64,000 nucleotides of DNA from ZC4RG20 sp036381515 (GCA_036381515.1 DASVCR010000027.1:1-64000), one strand, 5' to 3'. Shown: positions 1 to 9,941, counted from the first letter of the stretch. A program made the numbers and translations. Notes: generated from the sequence alone by a model not told the origin.

Positions 1-11
1 GCTCCGGCCGA

Positions 12-2075
12 CTACACCGTCGGACTTCGCGCCGGGGCGCCGTCCTCGAGCAGCTTCTGCAAAGCCGTCCGCTCGACGGGCTTGACGAGATAATGATCGA
101 AGCCTGCCTCTGCGGCGCGCTGCTTGTCCTTGGCCTGCCCCCAGCCGGTCAGCGCGACGAGAACCGGCTGCACGGGGCCGCGTTCGCGGATCCGCTGCGC
201 GACGTCGTAGCCGTTCATGCCCGGCATCCCGATATCGAGAAGCACGATGTCGGGATGGAACGTCGGCATCGCCTCGAGCGCCTTCGGCCCGTCGAGCGCG
301 ACGCAGATCTCGTGTCCGAGGAGGGTGACGAGCCGGCCGAGCATGTTCGCGGCATCGACGTTGTCGTCGACGATCAAGACGCGACGGCTCCGAGCCGCGT
401 CACCCACGGCCAGCGAGCGCTCGGCGCCCGCGGCGCTCGTCGTGCTCGCCTCCGCCTCCGCCTCGCCGCACGGAGCCGCTTCGCGCAACGCTCGGGGCAC
501 GGTCGGAACCCTGATCGTGAACGAGCTTCCTCTGCCGAGCCCCCCACTGTGAGCCTCGACGGTGCCGCCGTGCATCTCGACGAGCGATTTCACCAACGTC
601 AGGCCGAGCCCGAGCCCTTTGGTGCTGCGCTCGAGGTAGCCGTCCACGCGCTCGAACATCTCGAAGACGCGCTTGAGATTCTCGGCCGGAATACCGATGC
701 CGTCGTCGCTCACGGTGATCGCGATATCCGCTCCGCTCGCGTCGGCGCCGAGCCGCACGTGACCGCCCGAAGGAGTGTACTTCGCGGCGTTGCTCAACAG
801 GTTGGCCAGCACCTGCGCCAGGCGGACGGGGTCGGCGTCGAGCTCGATCGTCTCCTCCGGAAGATCGATGGTCAGCTCGTGCCCGGCCTCGTCGAAAAGC
901 GCGCGCGTCTGCTCGAGCGCGCTCTCGACGATTGCGGCGAGCTGGACGCGGCACTTGCGCAGCTCGAGCCGGCCTTGAGTGATGCGCGAGACTTCGAGCA
1001 GGTCGTCGACGAGCCGAGTGAGCTGGGTCACCTGCCGGTCCATCACGGCCAGCGTGACCGCGATCGTCTCGGGATCATGGGTCGCCGCCTGAAGCAGATC
1101 GATGCCGCTGCGAAGCGGTGCAAGCGGATTCCTGAGCTCGTGCGCGAGCGTCGCGAGGAACAGGTCCTTGCGGCGGTCGGCATCGCGTAACGACTGCGCG
1201 GCGCGCTGCCGCGCGATCGCAAGCGCGAAGAGATCGCTTACCGCGCGGAACAGGCCGACGGACTCCTGCGTATGCTCCGCTTCCGTGCTCGATCCGAATG
1301 CGAGCGTGCCGAACAGCTCCCCGCCGGCGATCAGCGGATGGCAGACATAGGCTCTGAGGCCAAGCGAGCGGAGCGCGCTCGCGATCGGATCGCTGGTCGA
1401 CGTCGAATCCGACAGGATGATCGAACGTCGCGTCGCGGCCACCGCGCCGCAAGGCGGCTGCCCGAACTCGAGCCGAGCCATCGCGTGCCGCTGTGACGGC
1501 GGAAGACCGCCGCTCGCCGCGAGCCGCAAATGAGTGCCATCACTGGCGACGGCATAGTGCGCATAGACATCGAGATCGAACAACGCGGAGAGCTTCACGA
1601 ACAGCTGCTCGAGGAAGCGCATCGGATCGTTGGTCGCGAGCAATCCGGCCGCAGCCTCGTAGAGCAGCGCAAGGCGCTGCGCTCGCTGCCGCAACACCTG
1701 TGCGGAACGCTTCTGCGCGGTGATGTCGACGGCGGTGCACAGCACGCCGACGATGCTCCCGTCCGCGTTGCGCTCGGGATGCACGCCGAGGTCGAACCAG
1801 CGGCGCGTGCTGCGGAACGTCAGCCACAGTTTGAGCCGTTGCGGCCGCCCCGTCGCGAGGACGTCCCGCTTGATCGCAACGAGCAGCGCGGCGTCCTCGG
1901 GCCCGAACAGATCCTCATCGGTCTTGCCGACGACGTCTTCCTCGCGCAGCGCATCGCCGGGGTCTCGGATCCACGTATAGCGGAGCCCCAGGTCCTGCAT
2001 CGACACGAGGACGGAGAAGACCGGTGGCGCTCGCACCGCGCCGCGCTCGGAGAATCCACCGTGCAGGGACTCCAT
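12..2075 (-). CDS. Hybrid sensor histidine kinase/response regulator (PAS-GAF-HisKA-HATPase-REC)
   Basis: Cytoplasmic hybrid kinase of 687 residues with no transmembrane segment seen. Order: PAS domain (about 20-125, ending in the usual VDIT junction), GAF domain (about 140-295), HisKA dimerisation helix with phospho-acceptor His312 in the motif LAHELRNPL, HATPase with DDGIGIP and GLGLGL boxes (about 410-530), then a C-terminal receiver with phospho-acceptor Asp614 in LLDIGMPG. The family senses a signal through PAS/GAF, autophosphorylates on His and passes phosphate to Asp. No DNA-binding output domain is attached, so a partner regulator elsewhere is inferred. The start at 2075 has only a weak ribosome site; an internal Met at 2000 just inside the PAS domain is possible. 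The next gene, an aldehyde dehydrogenase, lies upstream on the same strand. Confidence 0.93.
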   Translation of the reverse strand: MESLHGGFSERGAVRAPPVFSVLVSMQDLGLRYTWIRDPGDALREEDVVGKTDEDLFGPEDAALLVAIKRDVLATGRPQRLKLWLTFRSTRRWFDLGVHPERNADGSIVGVLCTAVDITAQKRSAQVLRQRAQRLALLYEAAAGLLATNDPMRFLEQLFVKLSALFDLDVYAHYAVASDGTHLRLAASGGLPPSQRHAMARLEFGQPPCGAVAATRRSIILSDSTSTSDPIASALRSLGLRAYVCHPLIAGGELFGTLAFGSSTEAEHTQESVGLFRAVSDLFALAIARQRAAQSLRDADRRKDLFLATLAHELRNPLAPLRSGIDLLQAATHDPETIAVTLAVMDRQVTQLTRLVDDLLEVSRITQGRLELRKCRVQLAAIVESALEQTRALFDEAGHELTIDLPEETIELDADPVRLAQVLANLLSNAAKYTPSGGHVRLGADASGADIAITVSDDGIGIPAENLKRVFEMFERVDGYLERSTKGLGLGLTLVKSLVEMHGGTVEAHSGGLGRGSSFTIRVPTVPRALREAAPCGEAEAEASTTSAAGAERSLAVGDAARSRRVLIVDDNVDAANMLGRLVTLLGHEICVALDGPKALEAMPTFHPDIVLLDIGMPGMNGYDVAQRIRERGPVQPVLVALTGWGQAKDKQRAAEAGFDHYLVKPVERTALQKLLEDGAPARSPTV

Positions 2076-2331
2076 GCTTCGAGCTCGCCGCCCCCCGATG
2101 CCCGCTCCTCGACGCTTCAGGTTGTCCGCCGGCAGCCGTGCGCTACCCGTCCCGCTGCCGCGACGGCCTAACTCTCGTCCTTTTGTATCGGCGCGTCAAT
2201 CTCGCTTTCGATAATGAGTGGCGCCTCGATCTCCTCCACCACCGGGCTGGAGAATCATTCATGTCTCCGATTCGGAACATCGGCCGACGTAGAGCGATGG
2301 TAAGCGCGGATGAGGCCGGCCGATCACTACG

Positions 2332-3753
2332 TCATTCGGCCGATCGGCACCTGTCGCCGCGCGCATCCCCTTCGCGCCTGCCCACCCAGACCGTCTTGAC
2401 GTTCACGAACTCGTGAATGCCGAAAGCCCCGAGCTCGCGCCCGTAGCCCGACTCTTTCACACCTCCGAACGGCAAACGCGGGTCGGAGCGAACGAGCTCG
2501 TTGACGAAGCAATTGCCGGCGTCCAGCCGGCGCGCGGCGATGTCGCGGCCGCGCTCGACGTCCTTCGTGAAGACGGCCGCGCCGAGCCCGTAGACGCTCT
2601 GGTTCGCGAGCTCGATCGCGTGCTCCTCGTCCGCCGCTTCGATGATCGCGGCGACCGGGCCGAAGACTTCCTCGTCGAATGTGGCCATCCCGGGCACCAC
2701 GCCGGTCAGCACCGTCGGCGGGTAGAAGAATCCGGGTCCGCCGGGGAGCTCCCCGCCGAGCACGCACCTGGCTCCGGCGGCGACGCTCCGCTGCACCTGC
2801 TCGTGGACCTTCTCGCGGCCCTTGGCTTGCGCCAGCGGTCCGAGGTCCGCGTCGGCGTCGAACGGATCGGCAGCCCGCTTCCCGCGCATTGCTTCCACGA
2901 ACGCGGCGACGAAGTCGTCGTGCAGCGGCGACTCGACAATGAAGCGTTTGGCGGCGATGCAGCTTTGGCCCGAGTTGATCAGGCGGCTCTCGACGCAGCG
3001 GTCGACCGCGAGCTCGAGATCGGCATCGCGCAGGACGACGTACGGATCGCTGCCGCCGAGCTCGAGCACCGTCTTCTTAACGGCTCCACCGGCCGCCGAT
3101 GCCACTGCCCGACCGGCCGCGACGCTGCCGGTCAACGTCACGGCGGCGACGCGGCGATCGGCGATGATGCCGCCGACCTGCTCCTTGTCGATCAACGCGA
3201 CGCGCAGGACGTCGTCCGGCACGCACGCGTCGCGGACGAGCTTCTCGATCGCGAGCGCCGTGCCGGCGACGTTGCTCGCATGGCGCAGGATCGCGACGTT
3301 ACCGGCCATCAGCGCGGGCGCCGCGAATCTGAAGACCTGCCACAGCGGAAAGTTCCACGGCATGATCGCGAGCACGGGGCCGAGCGGCCGAAAGACGACC
3401 TCGCTCCGCTCGGCGTCGGATGGGACGGCCTGCGGCGCGAGGAGCGCTTCGCCGTGCTCCGCGTAGTGCTCGCACACCCAGGCGCACTTCTCGACTTCGG
3501 CCTCGCCTTGCCGCAGCGGCTTGCCCATCTCGGTCGCGATCAGCCGCGCAAGCTCGCCCGAGCGCTCGCGAAGGCATTTCGCCAGCGAGGTCAGGCACGT
3601 CGCGCGCTCGGCGAAGGTCGTCCGGCTCCAGCGCCGGAAAGCCCGGGTCGACGCGGTGAGCAGCGCGTCGATCTCCTGGTCCGTCTGAGTCTCGTAGTGG
3701 GCGATGACCTGGCCCGTCGTGGGATTGACGGTGGTGATCTTCATGGCGTGCAA
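2332..3753 (-). CDS. sad: NAD(P)-dependent succinate-semialdehyde dehydrogenase-type aldehyde dehydrogenase
   Basis: Aldehyde dehydrogenase of 473 residues, the usual length of the Sad/YneI branch. It oxidises an aldehyde, probably succinate semialdehyde, to the acid with NAD(P)+. Visible motifs: the substrate-loop start MPWNFPLW, general base Glu231 in LELGG, nucleophile Cys265 in SGQSC, and the C-terminal LPFGGVKESGYGRE block. The N-terminus (NPTTGQVIA) and the segment MGKPLRQGEAEVEKCAW match the Sad/YneI subfamily more than GabD. Met1 or Met4 could start translation. No GABA transaminase is adjacent, so the in vivo aldehyde is uncertain. Confidence 0.88.
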   Translation of the reverse strand: MHAMKITTVNPTTGQVIAHYETQTDQEIDALLTASTRAFRRWSRTTFAERATCLTSLAKCLRERSGELARLIATEMGKPLRQGEAEVEKCAWVCEHYAEHGEALLAPQAVPSDAERSEVVFRPLGPVLAIMPWNFPLWQVFRFAAPALMAGNVAILRHASNVAGTALAIEKLVRDACVPDDVLRVALIDKEQVGGIIADRRVAAVTLTGSVAAGRAVASAAGGAVKKTVLELGGSDPYVVLRDADLELAVDRCVESRLINSGQSCIAAKRFIVESPLHDDFVAAFVEAMRGKRAADPFDADADLGPLAQAKGREKVHEQVQRSVAAGARCVLGGELPGGPGFFYPPTVLTGVVPGMATFDEEVFGPVAAIIEAADEEHAIELANQSVYGLGAAVFTKDVERGRDIAARRLDAGNCFVNELVRSDPRLPFGGVKESGYGRELGAFGIHEFVNVKTVWVGRREGDARGDRCRSAE

Positions 3754-4042
3754 ACCGTCGATTCCTGTTCCATGGAATGCAAAAATCGATGCAGGATTCG
3801 GGCCGCGGGGAAGGCCCCGCGCAGTGCCGCTGCGTCATTCGAGGCCGGGACCAGTCGTCCGACTCCGATCACGCGCAGCGAGCCCCGAATTGTCGCCCGC
3901 CATATCACGATCGGATGGCAAGCAGCGCTCGCGCTGCCGGCGTAGGCAATCGGACGGTGAACGACTGCGAGCTTGCCGGTCGGCCTCCTCGAAATAGTCT
4001 GCGTGATAAAGTCTCTCAACAACAATAACACTGGAGACGGTC

Positions 4043-6805
4043 ATGAAACTGCCGCTCGCCGTCCGCTTTGCCTCCTTCACCCTCGCGCTGCTTTGCGCCT
4101 TCACGGCCCTCGCACAAGAGCGGCTGCCCCCGGGCATCACGCACGTGACGACCGTCGAGGGTATCTCGGAGTACCGCCTCGACAACGGGCTCAAGGTGCT
4201 TCTGTTCCGCGATCCTTCGAAGGCGACGATCACCGTCAACATGACGTACTTCGTCGGCTCCTTGCACGAGAGCTACGGCGAGACCGGCATGGCGCATCTG
4301 CTCGAGCACATGCTTCTCAAAAGCACGGCGAAATTCCCCGACATTCAAGCGTCGCTCCGGAGCCGCGGCGCGCAGTTCAACGGCACGACGGCGTTCGACC
4401 GCACGAACTACTTCGAGACGGTCGACGCAACCGACGAGAACCTCGAATGGGCGCTCGATCTCGAGTCCGATCGCATGGTCAACGCGCTCGTCGCACGAGC
4501 CGGCCTCGACACCGAGATGACGGTCGTGCGCAACGAGTTCGAGCTGCGCGAGAACAACCCGGTCAACGTGCTGTACGAGCGTGTGCTTTCGACGGCTTAC
4601 CTTTGGCACGGCTACGGCAAGTCGCCGATCGGCAGCCGCAGCGACATCGAGAACGTGCCTATCGAGCGCCTCCAGGCCTTCTATCGTCGTTACTATCAGC
4701 CCGACAACGCCTTGCTCGTCATTGCGGGCCGCTTCGAGGAGCAGCGGGCGCTCGAGCTGATTGCGCGCTACTTCGGCCCGATTCCACGTCCGGAGCGCGA
4801 GCTCGCCGAAACATATACGGTCGAGCCGGCGCAGGACGGCGAGCGCGAGGTGATCGTGCGCCGCGTCGGCGACGTGCAGATCCTCATGGCGGGCTTCCAC
4901 GTGCCGGCCGGCGCACATGAGGATTTCATACCGGCGCAACTGGCAGGCGGAGTGCTCGGCGTCGAGCCGTCGGGCCGGCTCTACAAGGCGCTCGTCGAGA
5001 CGGGGCTCGCGTCGCAGATCGGCATGCAGGCGTCCCGGCTGCGCGATCCCGGAGCCTTCGTTTTCGTGGCGATGGTGCCACAGGACCGCTCCCTCGACGC
5101 GGCGCGTGCCGCGATGATCGAGACGATCGACGGGCTCGCGGACAATCCGATCACGGCCGAGGAGCTCGAGCGCATTCGCAATCTGGCGCTGTCGGGCTTC
5201 GAGCAGATACTGAACGACTCGCAAACCATCGCGCTCCAGTTGAGCGAATCGGCTGCGAGCGGTGACTGGCGGCTGATATTTCTCGACCGCGACCGCCTGC
5301 GGTCGGCCACCGTCGACGACGTGCAGCGGGCTGCGCTCAGGTACTTCAAGCCGTCGAACCGGACGGTTGGGCTCTTCATCCCCGGGGAGCCCGACCGCAC
5401 CGAGGTCGAGCACGTTTCCGCGAGCAGGATCGCGGCGATGCTCGAAGGCTACAAGGGCGACGAAGCTCGCGCCGAAGGAGAGGCATTCGATCCGACGCCG
5501 GCGAACATCGACGCTCGAACCACCCGCGTCGACCTTCCGGGCGGCGTGAAGCTCATCATGCTGCCGAAGGAAACGCGCGGCGATGTCGTCTACGCGACCA
5601 TCGGCCTGCACTACGGAGACGAGGAGAGCCTGAAGGGCCGGAGCCGCCTCGGGCAGCTCACCACGCAGATGCTGATGCGCGGCACGCGCTCGAGATCGCG
5701 GCAGGAGATCGAGGACGAGCTCGCACGGCTCACGAGCCAGCTGACCATCGGCGGCGGCACGGGGCTCGCCACGGTGAACATCCAAAGCACCCGAGCGAAT
5801 CTCGCCGACGTGATCTCGCTCGCGATCGAAGTCTTGCACGAGCCGGCGTTCCCGGAAGCCGAGCTCGCTACGCTGAAGGAGGTCATGATCACGCGCCTCG
5901 AAGCCTCGCGCAGCGACCCGCAGGAGATCGTCGTCCGTTCCTACTCGCGGCATTGGGCGCGCAACTACACCGAGGACGACCCCCGCTACGTGCCGACGGT
6001 CGACGAAGACCTCGCGTTCGTGCGCGGCGTGACGACCGACGCGCTGCGAAGCTTCCACGAGGACTTCTTCGGCGCCTCGCATGCGGAGGTCGTCGTGGTC
6101 GGCGACTTCGATCCGAGCGAGGTGCGTGCGCTCATCGCCGAGCGGCTCGACGGCTGGCGAAGCTCGAAGCCGTTCGACGACGTGCTGAGCCTGTACGCGA
6201 GCCTCGCGACCGACCCGGGGAGCGAGACTTTCATCACGCCCGACAAGGAGAACGCGTTCTTCCTGGCGGGCATGCCGATCGAGATGCGCGACACCGATCC
6301 CGACTATCCCGCGCTCGTGCTCGGCAACTACATTTTCGGCTCCGGCCCCGCGTCGCGGCTCTACGGCCGCATTCGCGGCCGCGAGGGCTTGAGCTACGCC
6401 GTCGGCTCGAGCTTCAGCGCCTCGCCTCGCAGCACCGCGGCGCGGTTCACGGTCAATGCGATCGCGGCGCCGCAGAACGTGGACAGAGTCGAGGCGTCTT
6501 TCCGCGACGAGCTCGCGGCGGTCTTGCGCGATGGCTATACGGACGAGGAGGTCGAGGAAGGGAAGCGGAGCTGGGCGCAGGCGCGCCGGGTCAACCGCGC
6601 GCAGGACGCCGCCTTGGCGAACCAGCTCGGCCTCCTGGCTCACGTCGGACGAACGATGGCGTGGGATGCGGAGCTCGAGTCGCGCGTGCAGGCGTTGACG
6701 GCCGCCGAGATCCTCGACGCGATGCGCCGGCATCTCGACGTAAACAAGATGACGTTCATGAAGGGCGGGGATTTCGACGTCATGCCGTCGGCCGCGCGGG
6801 AGTAG
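4043..6805 (+). CDS. Secreted two-domain M16 (insulinase/pitrilysin) zinc protease
   Basis: Periplasmic metallopeptidase of 920 residues. A Sec signal peptide covers about 1-25 with cleavage after FTALA-Q. The inverted zinc motif HLLEH is at 85-89 and the third zinc ligand Glu165 (NEFE) sits 76 residues on, the canonical M16 spacing. A second M16 half (about 480-920) lacks a zinc motif, as expected of the inactive clamshell half. Both halves are in one chain, unlike the two-gene arrangement in many bacteria. A GGAG ribosome site lies 7 bases before the ATG. The next plus-strand gene encodes another exported protein, but a 206-bp repeat-bearing gap separates them. The peptide substrate is unknown. 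Confidence 0.92.
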   Translation: MKLPLAVRFASFTLALLCAFTALAQERLPPGITHVTTVEGISEYRLDNGLKVLLFRDPSKATITVNMTYFVGSLHESYGETGMAHLLEHMLLKSTAKFPDIQASLRSRGAQFNGTTAFDRTNYFETVDATDENLEWALDLESDRMVNALVARAGLDTEMTVVRNEFELRENNPVNVLYERVLSTAYLWHGYGKSPIGSRSDIENVPIERLQAFYRRYYQPDNALLVIAGRFEEQRALELIARYFGPIPRPERELAETYTVEPAQDGEREVIVRRVGDVQILMAGFHVPAGAHEDFIPAQLAGGVLGVEPSGRLYKALVETGLASQIGMQASRLRDPGAFVFVAMVPQDRSLDAARAAMIETIDGLADNPITAEELERIRNLALSGFEQILNDSQTIALQLSESAASGDWRLIFLDRDRLRSATVDDVQRAALRYFKPSNRTVGLFIPGEPDRTEVEHVSASRIAAMLEGYKGDEARAEGEAFDPTPANIDARTTRVDLPGGVKLIMLPKETRGDVVYATIGLHYGDEESLKGRSRLGQLTTQMLMRGTRSRSRQEIEDELARLTSQLTIGGGTGLATVNIQSTRANLADVISLAIEVLHEPAFPEAELATLKEVMITRLEASRSDPQEIVVRSYSRHWARNYTEDDPRYVPTVDEDLAFVRGVTTDALRSFHEDFFGASHAEVVVVGDFDPSEVRALIAERLDGWRSSKPFDDVLSLYASLATDPGSETFITPDKENAFFLAGMPIEMRDTDPDYPALVLGNYIFGSGPASRLYGRIRGREGLSYAVGSSFSASPRSTAARFTVNAIAAPQNVDRVEASFRDELAAVLRDGYTDEEVEEGKRSWAQARRVNRAQDAALANQLGLLAHVGRTMAWDAELESRVQALTAAEILDAMRRHLDVNKMTFMKGGDFDVMPSAARE

Positions 6806-6818
6806 AGCGGCGCCGCGG

Positions 6819-6914
6819 GCTCGGTGGCTGCCGCTCCCGGCTCGGCACCCGTCGCTCCCCGCTCGGTGGCTGCCGCTCCCCGGCTCGGCAGCCGCCGCTC
6901 GCGGCTCGGCTGCG
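6819..6914. repeat. Short tandem repeat, about 21-bp unit, 4.5 copies
   Basis: Units beginning GCTCGG start at 6819, 6840, 6861, 6883 and 6904 (spacing 21, 21, 22, 21). Units 1 and 3 are nearly identical (GCTCGGTGGCTGCCGCTCCC). Units 2 and 4 differ in the middle. The array fills most of the 206-bp gap between the M16 protease and the PQQ-type dehydrogenase. No coding role is seen. Confidence 0.75.
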
Positions 6915-7011
6915 AACGACTGATCGAGCAGCGGACGTTCGCCTCGGCCGCGGCACTGCGATAATGCCTTCTCGCGCCGCCCCAAGGGGGTGTCGACCAG
7001 CGAGGAAGGAA

Positions 7012-8292
7012 GTGAAACGGATCGAGAACACCGTGCGAAGCGCAAGCGCGGCTCTGCTATTGCTCTCTGCAGCAACCCTTTTCGCCCAGACCTCCGAGAG
7101 CGGGCCGTCGGTGCCCGTTCTTCCGCCGGGTTTCACGGCGACGCTCTTCGCCGAAGGCTTGCCGACGCCGCGGCACATCGCGATCCGGGCCAACGGAGAC
7201 GTTTACGTCACTTTGCGCTCCGGGCAGGCCAAATTCCGACCGACGGACGAGCCCGGCGGCGTGATGGCGCTTCGGGACGAGGACGGTGACGGCGTCGCGG
7301 ACGTCATCCGCCGATTCGGCGCCGCCGATATCGACACGGGGCTCGCGCTCGACGGCGATCGGCTTTATTTCTCGTCGATGACGACGATCTACGCGGCCGA
7401 GCTCGGCGAGTCGCTCGTGCCGGCCGCGACGGAGGTCGCCGTGGCCGATCTGCCGGAGTCATGCTGCGGCCATCGCACGAAGCCGATCACGCTCGACGGC
7501 GCGGGGAGCCTCTATACGCAGGTCGGGGCGCCGTCGAACGCCTGTCAGACGGAGCAAGGCCGCCCGGGGTCGCCGGGGCTCATGCCGTGCACGCTGCTCG
7601 ACGAGCATAGCGGCGTGTTTCGGTTCAGCGCGTCGGCGCGCGGCCAGAGCCATCCGCGCGATGCGAAGCGCTACTCGACCGGGCATCGCAACGTCGTCGC
7701 GCTCGAATGGAACGACGCGGCCGGCGCGTTGTTCGCGCTGATGCACGGCCGCGATGGATTGAATCAGCTATGGCCCGAGCACTACACGGCCGATGACGAT
7801 GCGGAGCTCCCGGCGGAGGAGTTTCACCGGATCGACGAAGGCGTCGATCTCGGCTGGCCGTACACGTACTACGATCCGCGCCGCAACGAGCGCATGGTGA
7901 TGCCCGAGTACGGCGGGGACGGCGAAACGCCGGCCGAGCCGTCCCGCTACCGCGATCCGCTGATTGCGTTTCCTGCGCATTGGGCGCCGAACGATCTCGT
8001 GTTCTACACGGGCACGCAGTTCCCGGCACGCTACCGCAACGGCGCGTTCATCGCGTTTCACGGCGCGGTCGCGCCGCGGCGCGACGACGTCGGCTCGGTC
8101 GTCTTCGTGCCGATGAACGCAGCCGGCGAGGTGACGGGGAACTGGGAGGTGTTCGCTCGTGGGTTCGATCGGCTGCGGACCGACGCGGGCGCGATCGGGC
8201 GACCGAGCGGCGTCGGCGTCGGTCCGGACGGCGCGCTCTTCATCGTGGACGACACGGGCGGGCGCATCTGGAAGGTGACTTACGCCCCATAA
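7012..8292 (+). CDS. Exported PQQ-dependent sugar dehydrogenase-like beta-propeller
   Basis: Predicted periplasmic six-bladed propeller of the soluble glucose/L-sorbosone dehydrogenase family, 426 residues. I start it at GTG 7012 because GAGGAAGGA lies just upstream and translation from there gives a clean signal peptide (KR, hydrophobic core, cleavage near LFAQ-T). An ATG at 6964 in the same frame would add 16 residues without improving either. Family-like segments: LPPGFTATLFAEGLPTPRHI near the start, GHRTKPI and STGHRNVVAL mid-chain, FIAFHG, and a terminal ADGALF-type blade closing with GRIWKV. No PQQ biosynthesis genes are nearby, so the cofactor is inferred from family only. Confidence 0.82.
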   Translation: MKRIENTVRSASAALLLLSAATLFAQTSESGPSVPVLPPGFTATLFAEGLPTPRHIAIRANGDVYVTLRSGQAKFRPTDEPGGVMALRDEDGDGVADVIRRFGAADIDTGLALDGDRLYFSSMTTIYAAELGESLVPAATEVAVADLPESCCGHRTKPITLDGAGSLYTQVGAPSNACQTEQGRPGSPGLMPCTLLDEHSGVFRFSASARGQSHPRDAKRYSTGHRNVVALEWNDAAGALFALMHGRDGLNQLWPEHYTADDDAELPAEEFHRIDEGVDLGWPYTYYDPRRNERMVMPEYGGDGETPAEPSRYRDPLIAFPAHWAPNDLVFYTGTQFPARYRNGAFIAFHGAVAPRRDDVGSVVFVPMNAAGEVTGNWEVFARGFDRLRTDAGAIGRPSGVGVGPDGALFIVDDTGGRIWKVTYAP

Positions 8293-8372
8293 CGATCGGC
8301 GGACGGCTGCTGTCCGCGAGTCGGCGTTGAAGCCGCAGCTCGCGGCCGAAGCCGTGATGCCGGGTACACGTT

Positions 8373-9941
8373 TCATGACAGCCGGGTCACCTTGAGCTTC
8401 ACGCTGCCCCGGTTGTTCTCGTAAAAGTTCCAGGCGTCGTTCGCGTACGCGTAGAAGTAGCCCTCTTGTCGCACCGTGTGCTCGCATCCCGACCCGATCT
8501 TGAACGTCTCGTGCTCGCCCGGCTTGCCCTTGTCGTCCACGCCGCCGGCGTTGGCGATGGCGCCGATCAGGCAGAACCAAGGCACTCTCTCGCCGTCGAT
8601 CCGGTCGTGCCGCTTCGTGAAGCGGAAGTTCGCCTGGTCGTTGCCCGTGATCTTCTTGAAGCGGGTTTCGATCTCGCCAAGGGCAGTCGCGAGCAAGTGC
8701 CCGATCTCCGCCGGCTGAAAATCGCCGTCGTTAGTCCCGTCGGGACCGCACGCGATGTTGCGATCCATCCACTGTCCCTCGGCCTCGAAGCGGTACGTCG
8801 CGCCGGGCTCGAGGTACAACCCCGTCTCGTTCCACGGATTGATCGCGTGGACCGTGAACTCGTGCGATTCGTTCACGCCGAGGGAAGGGACCGTAGGCCT
8901 GTAAGGCGCATCGCTGATCGGCGGGCACTTCCGCCGCTCGATTACCGACGAGTGGAGGTACGGCGGCGTTTCGCCGTTCGGCGCGTCGAGGCGCGGAACG
9001 CTGCGAGGCTTGTTCGGCAAGAGACGAAACACGTCCGTGTACGAATCGTGCAGCACGCCGCGAGGATCGGGCTGGATTTGCTCGAGCATGTCGTCTCGAA
9101 ATCCGAGACCCTGCGCCGTCGCTTCTTCGATCATCCAGCGCAGCGCGCCGTCCGAGAGCCCGGTTTCGCGATAGCCTCCGCCGACGTCGCAATGGACGCC
9201 CGGGAACCAGACCTGCTTCAGGTCCGGATGGTGACCGGTCCACAGCGTCGGCTGGAAGCTCGCACGAATCTCATCGAGCGCGACGGCGTGACGGGCATGG
9301 AGGACCTGGTCGCTCAGCGCCGTGTCGTGGAATGCATGCTCGTCGCTCGCATCGAGCAGATTGAGCAAAGCGAGGTCGTCCGGGATGCCGAGGGCGCCGA
9401 CGGTGTCCCAGACGCCGATCATGTGAATCGGGATGAGCTCCTTGCCGTCTACCTCGTGGAACCTCCAGGCCGGCTTTTCCTTTCGGCGCTTCCAGTCCTC
9501 GATCGTCTCGCGCCGGTCGCGATAACCGTGCCGGAATACGTGCTCGATGCGGGCCCACGCGATCTCCGGCGGGATGCCGTCGAGCGCCAGCAGGCCGCAC
9601 GCCACGATGAAGCCGCCCAGGCTGCGGACCGTATAGGCGCCTCGGCTGAAACCGAACATGAAGATTCGGTCATTGGCTACGTAGTTCCGGCAGAGCCAGT
9701 GATAGGCGCTCATGATGTTGCGGTCGAGACCGGCTCCGGTCGCCCCGCCCAGGGCTCGCTCCCACCAGCCCGGCTCCGTGCCGACGCCAGGGTGGTAGTA
9801 CTTGAGCTGCTGCGTGCCGCTTGGGTTCGTGTCCGCGAGAGCGTTGAACAGCCTCACCACGTTCGTGGGCACGGGCACGCCGTCGTGGCGCTGATCGGCA
9901 GTGTTCCAAGTGCCGTCGCAGCATACGATGAGATTGCGCAC
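8373..9941 (-). CDS. DUF2235 alpha/beta-hydrolase (Tle1-like phospholipase fold) with C-terminal LecA-like domain
   Basis: 522 residues from GTG 9941. That start is chosen because residue 2 onward is the DUF2235 opening RNLIVCCDGTWN, a G-rich ribosome site precedes it, and a sigma-70-like promoter ends about 40 bases upstream; a longer frame to 10238 would cross that promoter. The N-terminal hydrolase has Ser99 in GFSRGAYTVR and the late GVHCDVGGGY motif. From about residue 355 a separate region ends in ANDAWNFYENNRGSVKLKV, resembling the beta-sandwich of PA-IL/LecA galactose-binding lectins. Known relatives of the hydrolase half are phospholipases, some secreted by type VI systems. No signal peptide and no vgrG, PAAR or tss gene is seen here. 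Confidence 0.85.
   Translation of the reverse strand: MRNLIVCCDGTWNTADQRHDGVPVPTNVVRLFNALADTNPSGTQQLKYYHPGVGTEPGWWERALGGATGAGLDRNIMSAYHWLCRNYVANDRIFMFGFSRGAYTVRSLGGFIVACGLLALDGIPPEIAWARIEHVFRHGYRDRRETIEDWKRRKEKPAWRFHEVDGKELIPIHMIGVWDTVGALGIPDDLALLNLLDASDEHAFHDTALSDQVLHARHAVALDEIRASFQPTLWTGHHPDLKQVWFPGVHCDVGGGYRETGLSDGALRWMIEEATAQGLGFRDDMLEQIQPDPRGVLHDSYTDVFRLLPNKPRSVPRLDAPNGETPPYLHSSVIERRKCPPISDAPYRPTVPSLGVNESHEFTVHAINPWNETGLYLEPGATYRFEAEGQWMDRNIACGPDGTNDGDFQPAEIGHLLATALGEIETRFKKITGNDQANFRFTKRHDRIDGERVPWFCLIGAIANAGGVDDKGKPGEHETFKIGSGCEHTVRQEGYFYAYANDAWNFYENNRGSVKLKVTRLS

Noticed and set aside
4016..7075. 1019-residue minus-strand open frame opposite the M16 protease
   Set aside because: Arginine/alanine-rich with no domain. 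The plus strand has a signal peptide and the zinc motif. It is a GC-driven shadow.
4043..8292. PQQ biosynthesis locus (M16 protease as PqqL/PqqF beside a PQQ-type enzyme)
   Set aside because: No pqqA-E genes are present, and a repeat-filled gap separates the two genes.
8299..8317. Hairpin GCGGAC/GTCCGC after the PQQ-type gene as a terminator
   Set aside because: Short stem with a 7-base loop and no following T run.
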